Below are positions 27,507 through 36,554 of a stretch of DNA of 64,000 nucleotides, one piece after another. Source of the DNA: Verrucomicrobiota bacterium (GTDB lineage: Bacteria; Verrucomicrobiota; Verrucomicrobiia; Opitutales; Opitutaceae); assembly GCA_014584295.1 (NCBI GenBank), contig JACTNC010000019.1, forward strand, positions 216,131 to 280,130, given 5' to 3'. The position numbers and the translations under genes were made by a program. The notes under the pieces are model-generated. The model saw only the letters and a list, made by a program, of their open reading frames with translations, was not told the DNA's origin and made no database searches. Position 1 is the stretch's first letter. Each line of letters opens with the position of its first letter.

Positions 27507-27870
27507 GGCGAGCGGAGGGGAGGATTGTTGGAGCACAGCCGGCGATCACATGGCTTGAATCGCGGGCGCAGAGGCGTGGATCCGTAACACTGGGGTACCT
27601 ATGCAGCGGATTTGGGATAGGGTCCATGATGAACGTCGTGGTTCGTTTTCCGAAGGCTAAAAAGCGCCCGGATAACTGTCTGCGGCAGCCGACAGTTCCT
27701 TCCGAGGAGATTCCCACCTGGCTCGTAACGTGCACAAGTATCCTTCCATGAGCGAACCTTCCAACGAAGTTCCCCGAGTGAGATTCCGGCCGTTTCTGCG
27801 CACGGATATTGGAGTCGTGGTCTGGGGGATCACCTTGCAGATACCACCGAGCCTTGTGCTGGGCGCCTGG
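27507..27870. other. 364-bp intergenic stretch, probable promoter region of the dehydratase
   Basis: AACTGTC at 27674-27680 and GACAGTT at 27691-27697 form a 7-bp inverted repeat with a 10-base spacer, a possible regulator site. No gene is supported here: a 92-codon plus-strand frame from 27730 runs into the antisense of the next gene and has no family match. Confidence 0.4.
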
Positions 27871-28743
27871 TCATGGATGTATGATTCGGTTCGTCAGCTG
27901 GCCGAGACCTTCGATTTCGATGGTGACGGTATCGCCGGCATCGACGACAAAAGATCGGTCGGAACCGGTGAACACGATGTCACCCGGTTCAAGAGTGAGT
28001 ACGCGTGAGAGTTCGGCGAGGATCTTCTCCGGCGGGTAGAGCAGACCCTTGGTGTCAGACGTGTGCTCCGTTTCCTTGCCTGTCGAGGTGTTCTTTATGC
28101 GGAGAGTGCGCCGTCGAACTTTCCAATCGGTGCCGCGCTCAATGAAGGGCCCGAAGGGAGCAAAGCGGTCGCCGAGCTTCAGCCCGGCGGCTAGCATGAC
28201 CTCGGCGCGGCCGGGGTCCTCGCCATTCCGCCGCTGGAAGGACTCGGGGAATCCGAAGAGCTCATTGCCTGTGGCATAGCCGAAGATTGCTGCTCGAGCC
28301 TCGGAATCCGTCGCGTTGTGCAGCCGGCGGCCGACGATTAGGACGACCTCTGCCTCGGTTTTCAACTGGTCGACGACTGTCGGGATTGGGACTGTGTCGC
28401 CGTCAGTGGCGACGGCGCCGTTCGACTTGGCGAACCAGCGGATGAACGGTGGGGGATTCGGGTCCTTCCCCGCGTAGGAGTTGGCGAGGCAGAGAATGTT
28501 TCTCGGCTCGGAAGGCGGCAAGAGTTTCGCACTGGCGAGGGCCATGCGGAGGCCGGTTTCGCGCCCGCCGGACCACGGAGCGGCGTCGAGAACCAGCAGC
28601 GTGTCGCCGTCGACGCGTGCGTAATGGGCGGTGCCGGAATGGTCGGCGAAGCGACAGTACTTTTCCGCGGGGGAGGCGGCCGTTGCCAAGCCGGCGGAGA
28701 GCACGGTGAGCACGGGCAGGAGGCAGCGCATTGGCGTATGCAT
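27871..28743 (-). CDS. Exported fumarylacetoacetate-hydrolase-family protein
   Basis: 290 residues with an N-terminal signal peptide (MRCLLPVLTVLSAGLATAAS, from residue 5). The FAH fold follows with ILCLANSYAGKDPNPPPFIRW, the metal-binding Glu pair in KTEAEVVLIVGRRL, and GYATGNELFGF, where the usual Asp of the GYTVANDVS-type motif is Glu. The C-terminus has LEPGDIVFTGSDRSFVVDAGD, a typical FAH end. Family members hydrolyse or decarboxylate 2-keto-3-deoxy or diketo acids. It lies 50 bp after the TonB receptor gene and before the exported dehydratase, so the two could act in series outside the cytoplasm. Confidence 0.8.
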   Translation of the reverse strand: MHTPMRCLLPVLTVLSAGLATAASPAEKYCRFADHSGTAHYARVDGDTLLVLDAAPWSGGRETGLRMALASAKLLPPSEPRNILCLANSYAGKDPNPPPFIRWFAKSNGAVATDGDTVPIPTVVDQLKTEAEVVLIVGRRLHNATDSEARAAIFGYATGNELFGFPESFQRRNGEDPGRAEVMLAAGLKLGDRFAPFGPFIERGTDWKVRRRTLRIKNTSTGKETEHTSDTKGLLYPPEKILAELSRVLTLEPGDIVFTGSDRSFVVDAGDTVTIEIEGLGQLTNRIIHP

Positions 28744-28793
28744 CAGGCTCGCCGGTGGAGATCGGGCCTTTGGAAGCGGAAGCGTCGGTTAAA

Positions 28794-31649
28794 CTAGAAG
28801 ATGAACTGGATGCCGCCGCGGATGTTGTAGCCGAACTCTCGCGAGTAGCGCAGCCGCGACTTGTCGCCTGTGTAGGTGTCCTGGGCCTGGTTGGTGAGAT
28901 TCTGACCGTTGACGAAGAGCCGGAAGTTGTCGGTCAGTTTGTAGCTTGCCTGTGCGTCGATGGAGTAGTGGTCGGCGCGGTAGTAGTCGCCGGGCAGGGT
29001 TGTTCCATTTATCGTGAAGAGCGGACGGAGTTCGCGGAGGCTCTCCGACTGATAGTTCCATGCGACACGTGCCTGGAAGCGGTATTTCTGATAATACAAG
29101 GCAAGGTTTGCCGACTTGTCGGGCTGCTCGAAGAACGGCAGGCCGGTACGGTTTGGGACGGTGACCTCGGAATCGATAAAGGTGTAGTTCGCATCGATTC
29201 CAAGGCCATCGAGGAAGCCTGGGAGAAACACGAGTGGAAGCTGCACGTTGAGTTCGACACCCTTCACTTTGCCGCTTTCTGCATTCCGGTAGATCTGCGT
29301 GTTGAGCTGTTCGAAATTCAGGCCGTTATAGGTGACATTGTATTGGGTGTCGCTGAAACGGTAGATCGGGTTCTTGATATCCTTGTAGAAGGCCGCGATC
29401 GAGAGGATACCCCCTGAGTTCAGGTAATAGTCGAGCGAGATGTCGAAATTACTCGACTCGAATGCTTGAAGGTCCGGATTGCCGATGGTGAGGGCACCTG
29501 TATTCGGGTAGCCTGGAGTCGGCGAGACGGTGTCGGTTTGGTATACCAGACTCGATTTCGGCGACATGTATTCATAGCGCGGGCGGCCGACGGTGCTGGT
29601 GATGGATGCTCGGGCGATCAGATTTTTCGCGAATTCGTAGCGGCCCTGGAGATTCGGCAGGAGGTTGTCGTAATTGAAGCTGCCTTTGTTGTCGAAGAGC
29701 CCCTGGAAGGCACCGCCGAAGCTGCGGTATTCCTTTCCGGAAATCGTTGCGTCCGTGTATTCATAGCGGGCACCGCCAAGGAGGGTAAACTTGCCCCAGG
29801 TCGCGCTGCCCATTGCATAGCCGGCGTAGATGTCCTCGGTGAGATTGTAGGTGTCCTCTGCATTGTTCTGGGCGGAGCCGTCGGCGTCGTACGTGAGGCC
29901 GCCGATATTTGCCTTTACCCAGTCGCGCAGCACGAAGTAATCGAGATCGAAGATCGTGTTGTACTTTCCGAGCACGGCCTGTCCAGGAGACTTGGCGGCG
30001 CCGGTGGTCGCGATCGTTGGATTGATGCTGCCTGCGACATATCGAGCGGAGTTATCGTGGACGAACCGCTCCCGGGTGTTGGCCTTGGCGCCGACCTTGA
30101 TCGATCCGGTGCCACCGAGGAAATGCTCCAGGTCCCACTTGAAGTCGACCTTTGGCGTATAGGTGTTCTCCTCCACCTTTGAAGTTTCAAAGTTGAAGCG
30201 CCGAAGCGGATATTGGGCGGGGTTCGCGTAGTCGGTTGAGGTCGTGGAGAAGCCGATGCGGAATTCGCTCCAGTCGAGGGTCATTGGTCCGGCAGAGGAA
30301 TTGCCCCCGCGGAACTGACCTGTATTGAAGCCGGAGTTCTGCTCTTCCTGCGCAAAGGAGTAGGTCAGTTCGGGAGTGATCGTGAGATTGCCGCGGTGGA
30401 TGACGGCGCCGCCTGTGACGTTGAAGAGTTTCTGGTTGCGTGGATTGTAGAATGCGCGGCGTTCCGAGCGGGCCCGTCCCCAGACTACGCTGTGATCGTT
30501 GAGGATGGTGAGGTTGCCGTTTTGTCCATTGGAAACCTCCTGACGATAGTTCTCCTCATCGAACTCATTGAAGATTGTGTGGAGGTAGAGCTGCAGGCTG
30601 CTTGATGGGCGATATTCGAGGTTTGCATTGAAGCCGGTGCGTTCGCGTACGGCGTCTTCGGGAAGGATTTGAATCGAGTCAGGTGCGATTACCGACACAT
30701 TGTTCGCGGTTCGCACGGACCAATCCGATTGGATAGCCTCGGTGCGGAAGGGACGGCGTGAGAAGCTGCCGGCGAGCGCCACACCGACGGTTTTGTTGGC
30801 GCCGAAGCGGTCGGAAAAGCTGGCATCAGCCTCATAGATCTTGTCGTTGGCCAAGTCGCTGTAGCCCATCGCGAGCGAGCCGCCTATGAAGCGGGTGGGG
30901 CGGTCGAAGGCACTCGCACTGCGGATGTTGATCGCGCCACCGATGCCGGTTCCGTCCATGTCCGGCGTGATCGTTTTCACGACTTCAATCTGGGAAATCT
31001 GGGAGGAACTGATGACGTCGAGCGGCATTGAGCGACCCGAGCGGCCGTCGACGCCAGGGGCGGCGATTGTGGCCCCGTTGAGCGTTACCGCATTGAGATT
31101 GGCCTCGGCACCCCGGATTGTGACGAACCGGCCTTCGCCGTTGTCGGCGACGATTGAGATGCCGGGAAGACGTGAGAGCGCATCCGCGACATTGCGATCC
31201 GGAAGATTGCCGATCGAGTCAGAGGAGACGATGTCGACAAGGCTCTGTGATGTACGCTTTTGCTGGAGCGCCTTCGCCCTGCCTTCCCGGTACCCTTCGA
31301 CAACGAGTTTCTCGAGCTGGAGTACCTGGTCACCCATCTTTATCGGAACATTGAGCACGCCCGAGTCTGGCACGGCGATCGCCGACGAGGTGCTTTCATA
31401 GCCGAGGAAGGAAGTGCGAAGTGTGTAGTTGCCTGCGGCAATGTTGGTAAAACGGAAACGCCCCTGTTCGTCGGCGACGACAGTGCGACCGTTCTCGACG
31501 ATGACGACCGAAGCACCCGGTAGGAGAGCTTGTGACTTGGCATCGGAAACGACTCCGACGACCTCTGTGGCGCGTGCGCTGAGCACACCAACTAGAACAA
31601 GCAGAGCGGCACCAAGGCCGCGATTCAGCAGGGACGGTATGAATCTCAT
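28794..31649 (-). CDS. TonB-dependent outer-membrane receptor
   Basis: 951 residues. A signal peptide covers about 1-27. Residues about 28-115 are a carboxypeptidase-regulatory-like domain (VVGVVSDAKSQALLPGASV, RFRFTNIAAGNYTLRTSFLG). The plug (about 130-250) has NLPDRNVADALSRLPGISI, VTIRGAEANLNAVTLNG and IGGAINIRSAS. The rest is a 22-strand barrel, ending in the aromatic GGIQFIF needed for outer-membrane assembly. A carboxypeptidase-regulatory domain before the plug is usual for receptors of oligosaccharides, and no SusD partner is nearby. The 227-bp upstream gap has repeated TGAAATA sites. The likely cargo is an oligosaccharide released from the sulfated glycan. Confidence 0.92.
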   Translation of the reverse strand: MRFIPSLLNRGLGAALLVLVGVLSARATEVVGVVSDAKSQALLPGASVVIVENGRTVVADEQGRFRFTNIAAGNYTLRTSFLGYESTSSAIAVPDSGVLNVPIKMGDQVLQLEKLVVEGYREGRAKALQQKRTSQSLVDIVSSDSIGNLPDRNVADALSRLPGISIVADNGEGRFVTIRGAEANLNAVTLNGATIAAPGVDGRSGRSMPLDVISSSQISQIEVVKTITPDMDGTGIGGAINIRSASAFDRPTRFIGGSLAMGYSDLANDKIYEADASFSDRFGANKTVGVALAGSFSRRPFRTEAIQSDWSVRTANNVSVIAPDSIQILPEDAVRERTGFNANLEYRPSSSLQLYLHTIFNEFDEENYRQEVSNGQNGNLTILNDHSVVWGRARSERRAFYNPRNQKLFNVTGGAVIHRGNLTITPELTYSFAQEEQNSGFNTGQFRGGNSSAGPMTLDWSEFRIGFSTTSTDYANPAQYPLRRFNFETSKVEENTYTPKVDFKWDLEHFLGGTGSIKVGAKANTRERFVHDNSARYVAGSINPTIATTGAAKSPGQAVLGKYNTIFDLDYFVLRDWVKANIGGLTYDADGSAQNNAEDTYNLTEDIYAGYAMGSATWGKFTLLGGARYEYTDATISGKEYRSFGGAFQGLFDNKGSFNYDNLLPNLQGRYEFAKNLIARASITSTVGRPRYEYMSPKSSLVYQTDTVSPTPGYPNTGALTIGNPDLQAFESSNFDISLDYYLNSGGILSIAAFYKDIKNPIYRFSDTQYNVTYNGLNFEQLNTQIYRNAESGKVKGVELNVQLPLVFLPGFLDGLGIDANYTFIDSEVTVPNRTGLPFFEQPDKSANLALYYQKYRFQARVAWNYQSESLRELRPLFTINGTTLPGDYYRADHYSIDAQASYKLTDNFRLFVNGQNLTNQAQDTYTGDKSRLRYSREFGYNIRGGIQFIF

Positions 31650-31731
31650 GGATTGGGTAGGTAAGGGGTGGGACTCGGCGGTGCTGAAACGACCGCGTTC
31701 ATTCCTTGAGGAGATCGTGAATTAGGGATAG

Positions 31732-31763
31732 TGAAATAAAAAGAATGTCAACGATTGAAATAA
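31732..31763. promoter_or_regulatory. Two direct TGAAATAA sites upstream of the TonB receptor gene
   Basis: TGAAATAA occurs at 31732-31739 and 31756-31763, 24 bases apart. TTGACA, a good -35 box for the minus strand, overlaps this region at 31751-31746. The same half-site recurs at 31865-31885 and around the LacI gene. Confidence 0.35.
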
Positions 31764-31864
31764 TAAATGATACAATATGAGCGAAATTGTTGATGGATAG
31801 TCGACATGATCCTCCAGCTAAATACGACTCTGGTGGGGTGAGGATCGATAGTTGGAGGCTCTGA

Positions 31865-31885
31865 ATGAAATAATTTCTATTTCAT
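31865..31885. promoter_or_regulatory. Palindrome ATGAAATA-5-TATTTCAT between acid-sugar kinase and TonB receptor
   Basis: Perfect 8-bp arms at 31865-31872 and 31878-31885. It overlaps the kinase stop codon. It could be an operator for the receptor gene or act in the kinase transcript end; there is no T-run, so a terminator is less likely. Confidence 0.45.
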
Positions 31886-33064
31886 CACCGATTTTGCGAA
31901 TCGTACGAGAAGATCGGGATCTCCGTAGCCACCGGGCTTTGTGAAAATGGGAATCTTGAATTCGAGCCGTTCGAGTTCGGCTTCGACGACAGCGTTTTCC
32001 CACGGTCCGCGGACAAGGAGCTGCCGTCCACCGAGAGACTTGCAGGCGTTCCACGCGCTTTCTCCGCCGGTGAATAAGTAGGCTCCGGGGATCCTTGATG
32101 GAGCGAGGATCGCGGCGGTTTGTGCGATGAAGGATTGCACGGTTGAGGAGCGCAGATGCTCCGACGGATCGAAACGGAGCGCAGCTATTCGTTTGTGGGT
32201 GAAAGCCTCTCGGATTTTGGCAACCGCGGTGGCAGGAGTGAGTCCGCCGGTTTTTACCGTCACGACAGCGGCATGGCCGGAAGCCGCGAGTTGCTCGACC
32301 TGCCGATGCGTGGCTGGATGGCGGGTCCCACACAGGATCAGCAGCGTATCGAGAGAGATTGCGGGTGAATCTATCGGTGACTCGGGAGCTGGTAGGTAGT
32401 CGGCAATGCTGACTGCGAGGCCATTGGAGCCTACAAAGACAGTTTCCGGGGCGGTCGCGCGGGTCGTCGCAACAATCATGTCAATATCGGACGGAGTTTC
32501 GGCATCACATACGATCAGCCGAGCTTGGCCCGGGTTGCTCGTGAGTACCTGCTGCGCGTCGCCGCGACGCAGGAGGTCGAGCGAGAGGTGGAAGCACTCC
32601 AATCCGCAGTCACCGAGCAGCGGAACGATACGACTATCGCTGGCGGGCCAGATGGGATCGTCGCGAAACGGCGTTTCACTTAGTGGAACTCCATCGACGA
32701 GAAGGATGCCATCTCGCACGGTGCGACCCGTGGAGGGATTTGCCGGGCACAGGATCATTCGCCGCGGGCGCAGCGTCTCGTTGACTGCGCGTAGTTCGGC
32801 GCCGAGTGGCCCGCGCAGCGTCGAATCAATTTTCTTCAGCAGCAGGCGGCCGCCGGCCGAGAGTTGATTCTTCAGCAGGCGTGTCACGATCTCACGCGCG
32901 GTTTCCGATGGGAGATTGCGCGTTTCCGTTGTGAGCACGGTCAGGCTTTGAGGCGACAGTGGGGTCAATCTGAGCGGAACGACGACGGGATGGCCGTGGC
33001 GCCTGAACGACGCTCCAACTTCCAGACCTCCGCTGAGGTCATCCGCGAGGAGGAAGTCGCTCAT
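31877..33064 (-). CDS. Four-carbon acid-sugar kinase family protein (DUF1537)
   Basis: 395 residues from the ATG at 33064, which overlaps the stop of the upstream gene (ATGA). The N-terminal domain starts FLLADDLSGGLEVGASF, corresponding to the ADDLTGAADT-type motif of the family. The C-terminal domain has YLFTGGESAWNACKSLGG (nucleotide site) and KPGGYGDPDLLVRF, the GGFGDPDAL equivalent. DUF1537 kinases phosphorylate C4 sugar acids such as threonate or erythronate. In characterised pathways a PdxA-like dehydrogenase then gives dihydroxyacetone phosphate and CO2. A PdxA paralog is encoded two genes upstream in this operon, which supports that role. Confidence 0.88.
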   Translation of the reverse strand: MSDFLLADDLSGGLEVGASFRRHGHPVVVPLRLTPLSPQSLTVLTTETRNLPSETAREIVTRLLKNQLSAGGRLLLKKIDSTLRGPLGAELRAVNETLRPRRMILCPANPSTGRTVRDGILLVDGVPLSETPFRDDPIWPASDSRIVPLLGDCGLECFHLSLDLLRRGDAQQVLTSNPGQARLIVCDAETPSDIDMIVATTRATAPETVFVGSNGLAVSIADYLPAPESPIDSPAISLDTLLILCGTRHPATHRQVEQLAASGHAAVVTVKTGGLTPATAVAKIREAFTHKRIAALRFDPSEHLRSSTVQSFIAQTAAILAPSRIPGAYLFTGGESAWNACKSLGGRQLLVRGPWENAVVEAELERLEFKIPIFTKPGGYGDPDLLVRFAKSVMK

Positions 33065-35514
33065 CGCGGGAGAAACTGCAGCGCGTACAGGGAAGCGCCG
33101 CGCAGACGGACAACGAGGCGAACGGTTCGGCCGGCGAGTGACGATACGTCTTTCCCCTTGCCTAGCCATTCGACGGTGTGGTGGACAAAATTGCCGTTGA
33201 TAAAGACACAGTCGTCCACGCCGAAACCTGAAATCGGGCGTCCCTCCTGATCCTCGAAGCCGACTTGGGCATAACCCATCGCGCCGGTGCTGATGTTCAG
33301 CTCCAGCCGTTGCCCGGTGAATGTGAATGGCCGTGTGATGATCAGGCCAGTGCAATCGTAGGGTGCGTCGGCGGAGACAAATCCGTCGAGGCGCTGCACC
33401 GCACGATAGACCATGCCGCCATCAGGCAGGCGACGTGCGGGAGAATGATACTCTTCGTTGCCAAAGAAATACTGCCAGATCTCATCGCCGCGTCGCACCA
33501 TGCCTTCGGCAATGTAGATCTGGTGCAGATTCCGACCTGCGTACTCGCCAACTTGAAGGTAGGTCGGCGAGGGGAAGCGGGTCCAGTGGATGCCATCGCG
33601 GCTTACGGCAGCTTGAGTTTCGACCATGCCGGACCCGAGGCCGCGCGACTTGTCTTCGTACAATACGCGGCGTGTCGCCGGCTGCGCGGGCTCCTCGTAA
33701 TCGAAATACATCACCGGAAACGCAAAATAGGCGTCCGGAGCCCACGGGTACTTGTCGGCCTTGGGCACGTAGACGCCGCTTCCGGGTGGATCAATGCGTT
33801 CATCAGGTTGAAAGACTGTTGGCAGTTCGATTCCGAAGTCGCCGGGTGTGAGCGGGCCGTTGTCGAACCACCATGGCTGTGGGGTGCGAAGCCGACGCGT
33901 TGCCGCAATGGCGCGAACCTGCTCCGTCGACAACAGCGGGACCGCCCAGGGGCGGTGGATGTCGCGGGTTTCTGACATCACGAACTCACGCCGCGTGCCT
34001 CCGCCAGCACTGCGTGGAAATCCCGTGCGATGATAGCCGACGTAACAGCCTCGCTGGTCGTCGTAGAATAGACCTGATTGCGAGCCGGAACGGAAGGACA
34101 GCACGGCGGTTCGTTGCCGCGTCCATTTCCAGCCGTCGGCGGAGGTGTACAAATAAACGCCGCGACCCTCGAGACCGCTGACATATTTCCAGCGTTCATC
34201 CGGCGGTGCCTGCGGATCTAGGATTGGGCGTCCCAGAGCGGCCGGTTCCGCGATGACAATATTCCGTCGCCCCTTGTGATGCATACCGGTATCCGGCGCG
34301 TTGAAGTGTACGCCGTCGGTGGAGGTATGCACCATGAGGTAGTCGTCGGGGCCGCCGTTGTAGATGCGAATGAGACCCTTCTCATCCTCGACCACGGTGA
34401 GGTGTTTGCGGAAAGGACCTGGCCCTGCCGCGAACACCGGTTCGATGCGCAGCGGCGGATGCGCGGTGAAGGCGATGTTCTCTCGCCGCTCCATAATGCT
34501 GTCATCGAGAAAAAGGTGTCGTCTCGAACCAAGTTCAACCACTGCCTGCCGTGGGCTTTGGGGCGCGAAGAGGAGGGGAGGACCAGGCGTGAACACCGGT
34601 TTCGGCCAGGCGGGCGCGAAACTCTTGGGGGTAAACGCTCCCGTGTACGCGGCACCGCGGGAAATTCGAAACTCATCCAGCGCGCCAGCAAGCGGCCGTG
34701 TCCAGTGGCCATCGCGACCGAGCGTAAGGTAGTCTTCGTCGCCCTTGGGCAGTGCATGGTAACCGACGGCGGGTGTTTCGCCGAGTGGGTGCCCGTCGAC
34801 AAAATGAATGAGGCGGCCCCGGGTGGCGTCATGGACAAAGGCGTAATGATGCCATCCCTGTGTGTCTTTGATCGCAGTCGCAAGGGAGGATACGCTGATG
34901 TGTCCGCTGCCGGGATTCTCCCAAATGAATCGCGAGGCGTCCCTGTCGAGGGAGAGACGCGTGACGACGTCATTTTCTCCCCGCGGCCCCGTTCCGAGTT
35001 CGAGCACGACACCAAGGGCGGGGCCGGGTTGAGAGCGAAGCCAGAATTCCACCGTCCAGTCGAAGGCGCCGAGATTCAGATCAGTGTGAGTGACCCGGGC
35101 AAAGGTCACCTCGCGTCGGATCTGTCGTTCACCGCTGGTCATGAGCGCGGTGAACTGTGCGTTGTGCCAGCTCAGCGGTTCCATTGTGCGCCCAGGCGGG
35201 ACAGGAAAACGATGAAGCGCTGCGGTGTGTTCACCCTCCGAGGGTATGGTCACAGAGGGGAACGGCGTCGTGCTCAATGCCTGTCCGAAGCGGCCTGGCA
35301 CGACGCTCCCACCGAGTCCGAGGACGAGGGGTGCGTCGATGCCCGCTGAAGCCTCCAGCGGGGTGCTGGGATAGAGACCGACAGGTTCGTCGAACAACCA
35401 GAGGGCGACGGTTTCCGCTGCGGTCAGGGCGGAGCCGGTGAGGAGAAGCGCGGCGGCGATGAGGGAGTAAACGCAGCTGAAAGCGGGGGGCGGGGCTGGG
35501 GCAGTCGGTGTCAT
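33061..35514 (-). CDS. Exported LamG / glycoside-hydrolase-like beta-propeller protein
   Basis: 817 residues. The N-terminus has a signal peptide (about 14-34). Residues about 36-290 form a LamG/concanavalin-A-like domain (VALWLFDEPVGLY, WHHYAFVHDATRGRLIHFVD-type strands, GALDEFRISRGAAYTG). From about 315 the pattern RRHLFLDDSIMERRENI, then RIYNGGPDDYLMVHTSTDG, PPDERWKYVSGLEG and WHNAQ-like aromatic strands, resembles five-bladed GH43/GH32-type propellers of verrucomicrobial exported proteins. A further beta domain ends the protein. No catalytic triad can be assigned safely. It presumably binds or cuts the polysaccharide for this operon. Confidence 0.75.
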   Translation of the reverse strand: MTPTAPAPPPAFSCVYSLIAAALLLTGSALTAAETVALWLFDEPVGLYPSTPLEASAGIDAPLVLGLGGSVVPGRFGQALSTTPFPSVTIPSEGEHTAALHRFPVPPGRTMEPLSWHNAQFTALMTSGERQIRREVTFARVTHTDLNLGAFDWTVEFWLRSQPGPALGVVLELGTGPRGENDVVTRLSLDRDASRFIWENPGSGHISVSSLATAIKDTQGWHHYAFVHDATRGRLIHFVDGHPLGETPAVGYHALPKGDEDYLTLGRDGHWTRPLAGALDEFRISRGAAYTGAFTPKSFAPAWPKPVFTPGPPLLFAPQSPRQAVVELGSRRHLFLDDSIMERRENIAFTAHPPLRIEPVFAAGPGPFRKHLTVVEDEKGLIRIYNGGPDDYLMVHTSTDGVHFNAPDTGMHHKGRRNIVIAEPAALGRPILDPQAPPDERWKYVSGLEGRGVYLYTSADGWKWTRQRTAVLSFRSGSQSGLFYDDQRGCYVGYHRTGFPRSAGGGTRREFVMSETRDIHRPWAVPLLSTEQVRAIAATRRLRTPQPWWFDNGPLTPGDFGIELPTVFQPDERIDPPGSGVYVPKADKYPWAPDAYFAFPVMYFDYEEPAQPATRRVLYEDKSRGLGSGMVETQAAVSRDGIHWTRFPSPTYLQVGEYAGRNLHQIYIAEGMVRRGDEIWQYFFGNEEYHSPARRLPDGGMVYRAVQRLDGFVSADAPYDCTGLIITRPFTFTGQRLELNISTGAMGYAQVGFEDQEGRPISGFGVDDCVFINGNFVHHTVEWLGKGKDVSSLAGRTVRLVVRLRGASLYALQFLPR

Positions 35515-36554
35515 GAGGAGGCAACTTTCTTGACCGCGGATCCGGTGGCGCGCAGCCGGTTGGAGGCGACGGTTGCGGCTAGCAGGAGGGCCTGGACGAG
35601 CGAACGGGCATCACCTCGGCCGGTGCCAGCGTTGTCGAAGTCGGTGCCATGCTCGACGGATGTGCGGATGATGGGCAGCCCGAGGGTCACATTCACCCCA
35701 CGCCAGATGCCGAGCATCTTGGCCGCGACGTGCCCCTGGTCGTGGTACATCGCAATGGCGCAATCGAACTGGCCCTGCAGCGTTCGGAAAAAGACCGTGT
35801 CGCCTGCATAGGGCCCGCTGACGTTCCATCCGCGTGCTCGCGCCTGTTCGATGGCAGGCGAGATGTATTTGATTTCCTCATCGCCGAAGATGCCTCCTTC
35901 TCCGGCATGCGGATTGAGGCCGGCGACGGCGATGTGGGGATTGGCAATGCCCAGTTCCTGCACACCGGCCCGTGCGATCCCGATCACGGAGACGATGCGT
36001 TCGGGACGTGCGCGCTCGATTGCCTCGCGTAGCGAGACGTGAGTGCTGACATGGCAGATGCGCAGATTGTCAGCCACGAGCATCATCGTGACTTTCGGCC
36101 GGCCGCAGAGTTCGGAGAGCAATTCTGTGTGGCCGTCGTAGTGATGTCCCGCGGCATGCAGCGCCGCCTTGTTGATAGCGGACGTGACGACGGCATGAGC
36201 CTTTTCCGCAAGCGTGAGTTCCACCGCACGTTTGATGTACTCGAAGGCTGCCTGGCCGCATGCGGAATTGATCCTGCCTCGGTCCAGTTTTTCGGCGTCG
36301 AGGTTTGCAAGGTCGACGACTTCGATCAGGGACGGGGAATCTGTGGCGTCGGAGGGACTTGCGATCACGCGAACCTGTGCGGGTGCCTGGGTGATGGCGA
36401 TCGCCGCGTGAACCACCGAGGCATCACCGATGACGACTGGCCGACAGACGCTGCGGACCTCGGGCAGCACGAAGGCCTTGGTCAGAAGCTCCGGTCCGGT
36501 GCCTGCGGGGTCGCCCAGAGTGACGGCGAGGATGGGTTTGTGGACGGTGCTCAC
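35511..36554 (-). CDS. PdxA-family 4-phosphohydroxy-threonate/threonine dehydrogenase
   Basis: 347 residues, overlapping the previous and next genes by 4 bp. It starts with ILAVTLGDPAGTGPELLTKA, the NAD-binding start of PdxA. The metal-binding His residues are visible in HHYDGHTELL, VSTHVSLREA and YHDQGHVAAK. GLNPHAGEGGIFGDEE and the FDNAGTGRGD end are typical of the family. Because a DUF1537 kinase is encoded in the same operon, it is more likely a PdxA2-type enzyme oxidising a 4-phospho-sugar acid to dihydroxyacetone phosphate than a pyridoxal-synthesis enzyme. It is cytosolic. Confidence 0.9.
   Translation of the reverse strand: MSTVHKPILAVTLGDPAGTGPELLTKAFVLPEVRSVCRPVVIGDASVVHAAIAITQAPAQVRVIASPSDATDSPSLIEVVDLANLDAEKLDRGRINSACGQAAFEYIKRAVELTLAEKAHAVVTSAINKAALHAAGHHYDGHTELLSELCGRPKVTMMLVADNLRICHVSTHVSLREAIERARPERIVSVIGIARAGVQELGIANPHIAVAGLNPHAGEGGIFGDEEIKYISPAIEQARARGWNVSGPYAGDTVFFRTLQGQFDCAIAMYHDQGHVAAKMLGIWRGVNVTLGLPIIRTSVEHGTDFDNAGTGRGDARSLVQALLLAATVASNRLRATGSAVKKVASS

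Noticed and set aside
27730..28008. A 92-codon plus-strand frame after the dehydratase gene
   Set aside because: Its second half is antisense to the FAH-family gene and no family pattern is seen.
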